The notes under the pieces were generated by a model. The model made no database searches. It worked only from the letters and a program-made list of their open reading frames with translations, and was not told the DNA's origin. This document shows positions 57,472 to 64,000 of a stretch of 64,000 nt of DNA, one piece after another; the first letter of the stretch is position 1, and the number at the start of each line of letters is the position of its first letter. The position numbers and the translations under genes are program-made. Source of the stretch: Orlajensenia sp037404875 (GTDB taxonomy: Bacteria; Actinomycetota; Actinomycetes; Actinomycetales; Microbacteriaceae); NCBI RefSeq assembly GCF_037404875.1, contig NZ_JBBELO010000033.1:62001-126000 (forward strand). Direction: 5' to 3'.

Positions 57472-58565
57472 GTTCGACGAACCGCACGCTCGCCGCGGCA
57501 GCGCGTCCGGCGCGGACCCGGCCAGAGGTGGCGAAGATGCCTCGGGTGACCGTGGTCATCCCGTGCTACAACTACGCGCATTACCTTCCCGAGGCGGTTC
57601 GCAGTGCGCTCGACCAACCGGGGGTCGATGTGGATGTGATCATCGTCGACGACGCGTCCCGGGATGGCTCGGTCGATGTCGCGCGAGAGCTCGCCGCCCG
57701 CGATGATCGGATCAGCGTCGTGGCGCATGAGACCAACCACGGCCATATCGCCACCTACAACGACGGACTGGGCAGGGCCGGCGGTGAGTATGTCGTGCTG
57801 CTGTCTGCCGATGACCTGCTCGCACCGGGTGCGCTCGCCCGCTCCACCGCGGTCATGGAGGCCCACCGCGGGGTCGGGCTCGTCTATGGATACGCGGAAG
57901 ACTTCGTGGACGTGCCAGCGCCCGACCGGCCCAGACGCAGCAGCACACGCATCTGGTCGGGCGGCGCGTGGTTGAGACGCATGTGCGTGCGAGGGAGCAA
58001 CACGATCGTCAATCCCGAGGCGATCATGCGTCGTTCGGTGCTCGAGAGCGTCGGTGCCTACGACCCGGCCCTTCCGCAGACCGCCGATATGGACCTGTGG
58101 ATGCGCGCGGCAGCCGTCTCAGATGTCGCACGGGTCAACGGGCCGGTGCAGGCGTATTACCGAGTGCACGGCGGCAACATGCACCTGACCACCTTCGCGG
58201 GCGACCTCGTCGATTTTCGAGCCCGGCTCAACACCTTCGATCTGTTCTTCGCAGAGGGCGGCTTCTACACCGCTCGCGACGCCGGAGCCTTGCATCGCAT
58301 CGCTCGCAGGACGATGGCGAAGGAGGCGCTGCGTCGAGCGGGAGTCCTCGAGGGGCAGGGTCCGGAGGGTCGGGCCGCTTCGGCCGAATTCACCCAAGCG
58401 GCGCGGGAATGTCTGCCGAGGATCGTGAGAACCCCGGGCTGGCGCCTCCATGTCTGGCGTCTCGGTCATCCGATTGCTGCGCGGCCGCTCGCGCGAACGC
58501 ACGCGCTGCTCGAGCGCGCACGGTGGTCGCTTCGGTGGCGACGCTGGCGAAGGTTCGGAACGTGA
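57468..58565 (+). CDS. Glycosyltransferase family 2 (first paralogue)
   Basis: 365 residues. The GT-A fold begins VTVVIPCYNYAHYLPEAVRSAL with IIVDDASRDGS; the DXD-like site is LLSADDLLAPG. The acceptor part contains PQTADMDLWMRAAAVSDVARV and YYRVHGGNMHL. It is paralogous to the gene at 60121-61224 (same PCYNYA start and Trp/Met segments), with the flippase gene between them. Soluble or membrane-associated; adds one sugar of the repeat unit (inference). Confidence 0.92.
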   Translation: MSSTNRTLAAAARPARTRPEVAKMPRVTVVIPCYNYAHYLPEAVRSALDQPGVDVDVIIVDDASRDGSVDVARELAARDDRISVVAHETNHGHIATYNDGLGRAGGEYVVLLSADDLLAPGALARSTAVMEAHRGVGLVYGYAEDFVDVPAPDRPRRSSTRIWSGGAWLRRMCVRGSNTIVNPEAIMRRSVLESVGAYDPALPQTADMDLWMRAAAVSDVARVNGPVQAYYRVHGGNMHLTTFAGDLVDFRARLNTFDLFFAEGGFYTARDAGALHRIARRTMAKEALRRAGVLEGQGPEGRAASAEFTQAARECLPRIVRTPGWRLHVWRLGHPIAARPLARTHALLERARWSLRWRRWRRFGT

Positions 58566-60124
58566 GGCACGATTCGGCGCGCGGTCGCCCGACACCCGGT
58601 GTCGGCTCCGGCGTGGCGTGGAGCACCGTCAACAGCCTCGCACTCCGGCTCGGGGGTCTGGTCGTCGGGATCGTGCTGGCGCGGGTCCTGACGCCGGAGC
58701 AATTCGGTCTGTATGCGATCGCCCTCACCGTGCAGACGATTCTGATGACGCTCGCCGACCTGGGGCTCTCCGCGGATCTGATCCGCAGCGACGACCCGAG
58801 GAAGCGGGCGCCAACGGTGGCGACTCTCGGCGCGACCGTCGGATTCGCGCTCACACTGACGATGATCGCTCTGTCCGGCCAGGTCGCCGCCACTCTTGGC
58901 GCGCCGGCCGCAGCTCCGGCGATCGCCGTGCTCAGCGGCACACTGTTGCTGGCAGGCATCGGGGTCGTGCCATACGCGATGCTCCAGCGTCGCTTCGAAC
59001 AGAGGAAACTCTTCGTCGTCGCGGCCGTAGACCTCGTGCTCTCGACTGTCGTCACACTCTGCCTGATCGCCGCCGGATGGGGCGTGTTGAGCCTCGCGAT
59101 CGGCCGTGTCGTCGCGCAGGGGACCGCGGTCGTCCTGCAGTTCGTGCTTGCACGCGAGGTTCCCCGATTCGGGGTAGATCGCTCGCTCCTTCGACCTATC
59201 CTCGCCTTCGGGCTTCCCGTGGCGGCCGCCAATTTTCTCTCATGGGCGCTACTGAACGTCGACAACGTCGTCATCGCCCGCCTCGTGGGTCCCGCCGCCC
59301 TCGGTCTCTACGTGCTCGCCTTCAACATCTCCAGTTGGCCGATGACGGCTATCGCGCAGGTCGTGCGATCCGTCGCCCTGCCCTACTTCTCCCGCGCCTC
59401 GGGAGCGGAGGCCTACGCGGGCCTGCGACGAGCGACGGTGCTCACCTGGGCGGCATCGCTGCCCGCTGGAACCCTTCTGGCGGTTCTGAGCACACCGGTG
59501 ATCGTCGTACTGTACGGCGAGAAGTGGGCCGGTTCCGCCGTCATCCTGGCCTCGCTCGGCATCGTCGGCTCCTTCCGTGCGGTTTTCGACAACTTCGCCT
59601 CCTACCTGCTTGCGCGGGGGTCATCGCGTTCGGTGCTCATCGTCCAAGTGATCTGGTTCGTGTCGATCCTCGTCGGCATGATCGTGGGTACGGCCGCTCT
59701 CGGCATCATCGGCGCCGCTCTCGTGCACGTCGTCGTCTCGGTTCTCGTCGTACTCCCGGCATACCTGGTCACCCTCAGGCGCCACGGCGTTCGGCTGCGC
59801 CCCCTCCTGAGCGGTAGTGCCGTCCCGACTATCGCGACGGTGCCTGCCGCGGGTCTGGCCGCGCTCATCCAGGTGCCGCTCGCGCATTCGGCACTGCTCG
59901 CGCTTCTCTGCGGAGGATGCGCGGCTGCCGGCGTCTATTGGCTCTTGGTTCGGCGCTGGCTGAAACGCGAGTTGGCCGCGGCACGTAAACCGTCGGCGCA
60001 GAGCGCTTCGGCGGTGGCCCCCCAGCTTGTGCAGGTCGTCCCGCCGGCCGAACAGGTCGATGCTTCGCCGACGATGCCGCAGCCCGCGACCCCTCTCCCG
60101 CGCGCCGAGGCGTCGACGTCATGA
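58562..60124 (+). CDS. Polysaccharide flippase (Wzx/MurJ-like, MOP superfamily)
   Basis: 520 residues with about fourteen hydrophobic segments. GSGVAWSTVNSLALRLGGLVVGIVLARVLTPEQFGLYAIA is the typical start of the 'lipopolysaccharide biosynthesis protein' branch. A hydrophilic Pro/Ala/Gln C-terminal tail of about 50 residues (from APQLVQVVPPAEQ) is unusual. GTG 58562 overlaps the GT2 stop. It is expected to flip lipid-linked repeat units outward before polymerisation by the last gene of the window. Confidence 0.9.
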   Translation: MRHDSARGRPTPGVGSGVAWSTVNSLALRLGGLVVGIVLARVLTPEQFGLYAIALTVQTILMTLADLGLSADLIRSDDPRKRAPTVATLGATVGFALTLTMIALSGQVAATLGAPAAAPAIAVLSGTLLLAGIGVVPYAMLQRRFEQRKLFVVAAVDLVLSTVVTLCLIAAGWGVLSLAIGRVVAQGTAVVLQFVLAREVPRFGVDRSLLRPILAFGLPVAAANFLSWALLNVDNVVIARLVGPAALGLYVLAFNISSWPMTAIAQVVRSVALPYFSRASGAEAYAGLRRATVLTWAASLPAGTLLAVLSTPVIVVLYGEKWAGSAVILASLGIVGSFRAVFDNFASYLLARGSSRSVLIVQVIWFVSILVGMIVGTAALGIIGAALVHVVVSVLVVLPAYLVTLRRHGVRLRPLLSGSAVPTIATVPAAGLAALIQVPLAHSALLALLCGGCAAAGVYWLLVRRWLKRELAAARKPSAQSASAVAPQLVQVVPPAEQVDASPTMPQPATPLPRAEASTS

Positions 60125-61224
60125 CGACCGCGACAACACGTTCCTCGGTCACGGTGCTGGAGAGTACCGTGAACGTTCGCCGGCGGCCCGACAATCCGCC
60201 CCGCGTCAGTGTCGTCATCCCCTGCTACAACTACGCGCGCTACCTGCCGCACGCCATTGGCAGCGTCCTCGGGCAGGAATTCGTCGACGTCGACGTCGTT
60301 GTCGTGGACGACGCCTCCAGCGATGACTCGGTCGCGGTCGCGAAGGGCATGGCGAACCGAGACGCCCGCGTGCGGGTACTGACTCACACCCGCAACGCAG
60401 GACCCGTGCAGACCTTCAATGATGGGCTCGCGGAGGCTGAGGGGGAATACCTCGTCCGCCTCGACGCTGATGATCTCCTGACCCCCGGTTCGTTGGCACG
60501 CGCGACCGCGTTCGCGGAGAGCCACCCGACGGCGGGGTTGATCTATGGGCACCCTGTGCACTTCAGCGACGGAATCCCCGCCACTTTTCGCGGCCAGGTC
60601 ACCCGTTGGGTGCTGTGGGAGGGCCGCAGCTGGCTGGATGAACGGGTGCGTCGCGGGTGCAACTGCATCACGTCTCCTGAAGTCCTCATGAGGAAGTCGG
60701 TCGTGGAGGCGGTCGGGGGCCAGCGGGCATTGCCGCATGCGCATGACATGGAGATGTGGATGCGGATCGCGCGATCTTCTGACGTCGGCTGGTTGTCTGG
60801 CTGCGACCAGGCATGGCATCGGGAGCACGCGGGAAGTCTGTCGGTTGCCATGGGTGATGTCATCGTGGAACTCGAGGAGCGTCACGCGGCCTTCGAGACC
60901 CTCTTCGGCGACGGGGTGGACCCGGTCGCCGGCGCCATCGGACTGAAGGCGGCGAAGCGATCGCTGGCCGCGGAAGCTCTCGGGCGTGGAGTGGCCGCTT
61001 ACGCTCGCGGACGCGGAGGAACTCCAGAGACGCAGGCGTACGAGGCGTTCGCGCGCGGCCTCGGCGTAGACGTGAGCGAGAGCCCCGAGTCACGGATGTT
61101 CGCGTTGGCGGTGTCGTTGGGCCCGAGTAGGGCCGTACGGTCGGCGCGCCTCATCGGATGGGCGGCTCGTCGTCGCCTCGCGAACAATCTGAGCACGCGG
61201 CAACGATGGCGAACCGGCCTGTGA
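60121..61224 (+). CDS. Glycosyltransferase family 2 (second paralogue)
   Basis: 367 residues. VSVVIPCYNYARYLPHAIGSVL, VVVDDASSDDS and LVRLDADDLLTPGSLARATAF are near-identical in layout to the 57468 gene; the acceptor half differs (ALPHAHDMEMWMRIARSSDVGWL). Coupled to the flippase by ATGA. Probably adds a different sugar. Confidence 0.92.
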   Translation: MTTATTRSSVTVLESTVNVRRRPDNPPRVSVVIPCYNYARYLPHAIGSVLGQEFVDVDVVVVDDASSDDSVAVAKGMANRDARVRVLTHTRNAGPVQTFNDGLAEAEGEYLVRLDADDLLTPGSLARATAFAESHPTAGLIYGHPVHFSDGIPATFRGQVTRWVLWEGRSWLDERVRRGCNCITSPEVLMRKSVVEAVGGQRALPHAHDMEMWMRIARSSDVGWLSGCDQAWHREHAGSLSVAMGDVIVELEERHAAFETLFGDGVDPVAGAIGLKAAKRSLAAEALGRGVAAYARGRGGTPETQAYEAFARGLGVDVSESPESRMFALAVSLGPSRAVRSARLIGWAARRRLANNLSTRQRWRTGL

Positions 61225-61253
61225 ACGACGGCCGGATCGGATTGAGGTGACAC

Positions 61254-62504
61254 ATGGCGATTCCTTTCACCAACGGGGCAAGCCTTGCTGAGGTCTACCG
61301 CCGCATGCGAGCCGAAGGCGTCGCCGGGGTGGCACGACGACTGGCGTACGAGCTCTATCACCGACTGGATGCCCAACGGCTGGAGCTCTCCATCGCGGAG
61401 CAAGACCTGTGCGACCCATCGGATGTCGAAGCTCCGAGGCTCGCCGGGAACATTCGAGAAGGCGCGCCTCGAGTGGGTTGGATCTGCACCGCTCCCGGAC
61501 CGGGCTCTGGCGGCCATACGACGCTCTTCCGCATGGCCGATGGGCTCGCCGATTTCGGCATGAGGAGTGTGATCTACCTGTACGACCCACGCGGCGGTGA
61601 TCTGGCGCGCCATGAACGCGTCATCCGGGAGAACTGGCCATGGCTGCGGGCCGATGTCAGGACGGTCGAAAGCGGGTTCGATGCGATGGACGCGGTCGTG
61701 GCGAGCTCCTGGGAGACCGCGCATGTCCTGGCACGGCGCTCTGCCGAAGCTCGCCGCCGGCTGTATTTCGTTCAGGACTATGAGCCGTATTTCTATCCTC
61801 GCGGCAGCCTGTCTGCGCTCGCCGACATGAGTTACCGCTTCGGCTTCCGCACGTTGGCGCTGGGCGCAATGGTGCACGATCAGCTGCGGGTCTTGGGCAT
61901 CCCCTCCGATGAAGTGCCATGGGGCAGGGACGCCGGCGTCTATTCACTTCGGAGTGAGGGCGCGCGGTCGGGAGTCGTCTTCTACGCCAAGCCGGGCAAC
62001 GATCGACGCGGGTATCTCCTGGGAAAGCTCGCGCTTCAGGAGTTTCACCGGATGCGTCCCGACCAGCCCATCCACGTGTTCGGCGGGAACATCGTCGACT
62101 GGTCGATTCCGGTCGTCAATCACGGGCGGCTTCCACCGTCACAGTTGAATCGGCTCTACAACGAGGTCGTCGGGGGCTTGGCGTTATCGTTCACGAACGT
62201 GAGCCTCGTAGCCGATGAGATGCTGGCTGCGGGAGCGATCCCCGTGATCAATGACAATCCGCTCGCACGCGCCGATCTGGATCATCCGGATGCGAAGTGG
62301 GCGTACCCGAGTCCCTCGAGTCTGGCTGAAGCACTCTGCGCTGTCGTCGATGACCCCAACGTCGACGCGCGCGCGGCGAGGGCGGCGGCGTTCATCAGGC
62401 CGGGCTGGGATACAGCCCAGAAGCGGGTCGCCTCCATCATTCTCGACGAGCTCGACGAGCTCGCGCCGAAATCGTCCTCCCGCCCTGCCGGAGTCTCGTC
62501 ATGA
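61254..62504 (+). CDS. WsaF-like rhamnosyltransferase family protein
   Basis: 416 residues. An N-terminal 70-residue helical region is followed by a GT-B fold. GPGSGGHTTLFRMADGLADFGM and the motif YFVQDYEPYFYPRG are typical of the WsaF family, which adds rhamnose in S-layer glycan synthesis. C-terminal donor domain has VSLVADEMLAAGAIPVINDNP. GAGGTGA ribosome site; 29 nt after the previous gene, the largest gap in this operon. Rhamnose donor use is an inference from the family name only. Confidence 0.85.
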   Translation: MAIPFTNGASLAEVYRRMRAEGVAGVARRLAYELYHRLDAQRLELSIAEQDLCDPSDVEAPRLAGNIREGAPRVGWICTAPGPGSGGHTTLFRMADGLADFGMRSVIYLYDPRGGDLARHERVIRENWPWLRADVRTVESGFDAMDAVVASSWETAHVLARRSAEARRRLYFVQDYEPYFYPRGSLSALADMSYRFGFRTLALGAMVHDQLRVLGIPSDEVPWGRDAGVYSLRSEGARSGVVFYAKPGNDRRGYLLGKLALQEFHRMRPDQPIHVFGGNIVDWSIPVVNHGRLPPSQLNRLYNEVVGGLALSFTNVSLVADEMLAAGAIPVINDNPLARADLDHPDAKWAYPSPSSLAEALCAVVDDPNVDARAARAAAFIRPGWDTAQKRVASIILDELDELAPKSSSRPAGVSS

Positions 62505-63379
62505 CCAGCGCCACCATGACGGTCATCACACCCAGCTACCGCCCCGACCGCGGCCTCTGTGCCGATCTTGCAGCGTCGGTCCTGGCGTTCTCGGACGAGT
62601 CCGTGAACCACCGGATCGTCGTTCCCCGACGTGACCTCCCGGCGTTCGCGAGCCTTTCCGGCACCCGGACGAGCGTCGCGGACGCGGCCGATTACCTCCC
62701 GACCACCTTCCTCCGCGTGCCTGGAAACAACTTCTGGGTCAATGCGCGCCACCCGTTGCCGCCGATTCGAGGGTGGATCGCTCAACAGATCGTCAAGATC
62801 CAAGCCGTCGCCGACTGCACCGCCGATCTCGCCCTTCTGGCGGACTCGGATCTCGAGTTCGTCGCACCCTTCTCCACCCAGACGTTCATGGCGGGTAGTG
62901 CTGTGCCGCTCTATCGACTGGCAGGTGGTGTCACACCTGACCTTCCACGCCACAGGGTATGGCACTCCGTGGCCCGTCGGCTGCTGGGTCTGGAGCCCAC
63001 TGATTCGACGACCCTTCCCGACTACATATGCTGGCCCTGCATATGGCAGCCCGCGCTGGTTCGCTCGATGCTCGCACGCATCGAAGAAGTGACCGCGGCG
63101 CCGTGGTCCACGGCAATCGGCCGTGAGCTGCACTTCTCCGAGATGATCCTCTACGGCGTCTACGTCGAAGAGATCGTCGGTCGCCAACAGGCGCCGGTGT
63201 TCACCGATGATATGCACTGCATCGTGCAGCCGGACGAAGTCGCTTTCGATGCCGACTCCATGCGACGCTTCCTCGGCACGGTGGGTCCGAACGATGTCGC
63301 CGTGATGGTGTCAGCCCGTTCCGGCACACCACTCGACGTGCGCCGAAGCGTCATGGCAGAGCGGGCCGGGCAGACATGA
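62501..63379 (+). CDS. DUF6492 family protein (glycosyltransferase-like)
   Basis: 292 residues. TVITPSYRPDRGLCADLAASVLAF at the N-terminus, RGWIAQQIVKIQAVADCTAD and LALLADSDLEFV, a DSD in the place of a DXD metal site, are the visible family marks. The fold resembles GT-A transferases of polysaccharide clusters. Overlaps the neighbours by ATGA on both sides. Activity has not been shown for the family as far as I know. Confidence 0.8.
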   Translation: MTSATMTVITPSYRPDRGLCADLAASVLAFSDESVNHRIVVPRRDLPAFASLSGTRTSVADAADYLPTTFLRVPGNNFWVNARHPLPPIRGWIAQQIVKIQAVADCTADLALLADSDLEFVAPFSTQTFMAGSAVPLYRLAGGVTPDLPRHRVWHSVARRLLGLEPTDSTTLPDYICWPCIWQPALVRSMLARIEEVTAAPWSTAIGRELHFSEMILYGVYVEEIVGRQQAPVFTDDMHCIVQPDEVAFDADSMRRFLGTVGPNDVAVMVSARSGTPLDVRRSVMAERAGQT

Positions 63380-64000
63380 ACCTCTCCAAATCGCACGCAC
63401 GTCTCGCACCTCCGGAAAGTCTGACTCGGCGGAGGGAGTCAACCGAGCACGGAACCGAGGTGGGTGCGCGCCCGTCGCTTCTCGTCCGGGTCACCCTGTT
63501 CAGCATCTTCTTCTTTCCCTCGAGCATGATCATCAAGCCGATCGGGGCGGCAGCGACGGTCCCCATCCTGTTGTGCTGCCTTCTCTTTCTGCTCTGGATC
63601 GCCTCGAGCGTGTGGGGGCTGCACGATCCAATCCCAACTCGGCATCCCGGGCGCTTGGCGATCAGTGCCATCGTCCTTGCCTCCTTGGCGTCGTACGCTG
63701 CGATGTACATCGGGTTCACCGGTTCGACGACCGACACATCCCGCGCCGCCGGAGACAGATGGCTGATCCTGCTCGCCGCCAGCGCTGCGTTGATCTTGGT
63801 CATCGCCGAGACGGCGCGCACGGCCTCTGACGTGATGATGTACGTCAAGGCGTTGCTGGCCGGCGGCTTCTTCTGCTGCTTGGTCGCGCTCGCGCAGTTC
63901 TTTCTTCGGATCAACCCGATGGAGTGGGTGCAGCTGGGTATGCCGGGCTTCACATATAACGGCGGGGACACGCCCTTCCAGTTGCGCGGTAACTTCATTC
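63376..64000 (+). CDS. O-antigen ligase/polymerase-like membrane protein, 3' part cut by window end
   Basis: 208 codons are visible. After a hydrophilic N-terminus of 35 residues come membrane segments (LLVRVTLFSIFFFPSSMIIKPIG, VPILLCCLLFLLWIASSVW, LAISAIVLASLASYAAMYIGF, LILLAASAALILVIAETA, MMYVKALLAGGFFCCLVALAQFF). The sequence stops in GGDTPFQLRGNF, just as the large extracytoplasmic loop begins, where Wzy-type polymerases start. Overlaps the DUF6492 gene by ATGA. It would join the repeat units; polymerase and ligase cannot be told apart here. Confidence 0.8.
   Translation, partial: MNLSKSHARLAPPESLTRRRESTEHGTEVGARPSLLVRVTLFSIFFFPSSMIIKPIGAAATVPILLCCLLFLLWIASSVWGLHDPIPTRHPGRLAISAIVLASLASYAAMYIGFTGSTTDTSRAAGDRWLILLAASAALILVIAETARTASDVMMYVKALLAGGFFCCLVALAQFFLRINPMEWVQLGMPGFTYNGGDTPFQLRGNFI

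Overview
The window is high-GC DNA from an actinobacterium, most likely a member of the Microbacteriaceae. The evidence is the GC-rich codon use, the frequent 'ggatgc/gcatcc' words, the coproporphyrin-dependent heme operon, the NucS mismatch endonuclease, and many genes with a TANNNT box exactly 6 nt before the start codon (leaderless transcription). No rRNA, tRNA, CRISPR array, transposase or phage structural module was found.

Layout. (1) 1-5.6 kb: sugar-uptake and hydrolysis locus: two ABC permeases (one cut by the window edge), a solute-binding lipoprotein, a LacI-type regulator and a GH2 glycosidase. A shared TTACAGCGCTG operator lies before the transporter operon and before the glycosidase. 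(2) 5.65-6.36 kb: a gene-free array of 15 short palindromic repeat arms. (3) 6.4-27.7 kb: mixed chromosomal genes: alpha/beta hydrolase, lipoprotein, a TetR of gamma-butyrolactone-receptor type, SMP-30 and HAD proteins, a secreted beta-helix protein, nucS, a divergent MFS/LacI pair around a 28-bp perfect palindrome, M20 amidohydrolase, MATE pump, an ABC exporter with its own regulator, M13 peptidase, a serine hydrolase, a Pr6Pr membrane protein and an FMN-dependent hydroxy-acid oxidase. (4) 27.7-30.9 kb: one 1076-residue protein with an N-terminal 'GNR' tag-like motif and a C-terminal ADP-ribosyltransferase domain, the most unusual gene here. (5) 31.0-34.9 kb: SDR, NUDIX, glyS and a GNAT acetyltransferase. 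(6) 34.9-53.1 kb: the heme locus. hemA reads left; hemE-hemY, a three-gene membrane-protein set, then hemQ-hemH-hemC-hemD-hemB-hemL read right. A 6.3-kb surface-protein block (sortase, DUF4397 protein, glycosyltransferase-like membrane protein, sortable repeat protein) lies between hemA and hemE. (7) 53.1-64 kb: two small proteins, then a tightly overlapping operon for a surface polysaccharide (epimerase, two DegT aminotransferases, two GT2 enzymes, flippase, WsaF-like transferase, DUF6492 protein, and a polymerase or ligase cut by the window end).

The heme genes form a complete set for the coproporphyrin-dependent route: glutamyl-tRNA reductase (HemA), GSAM (HemL), HemB, HemC, HemD, HemE, coproporphyrinogen oxidase (HemY), coproporphyrin ferrochelatase (HemH) and coproheme decarboxylase (HemQ). 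hemL carries an in-frame extra segment of about 50 codons. Part of that segment is a copy of a palindromic repeat that is also found intergenically after glyS.

Several families of short palindromic repeats (about 5.7-6.3, 13.05, 16.4, 19.2, 34.2 and 52.4 kb) are a recurring theme. The best candidates for a second look are the ADP-ribosyltransferase protein, the repeat inserted in hemL, the surface-protein block splitting the heme locus, and a structured intergenic RNA candidate at about 8.68-8.84 kb.
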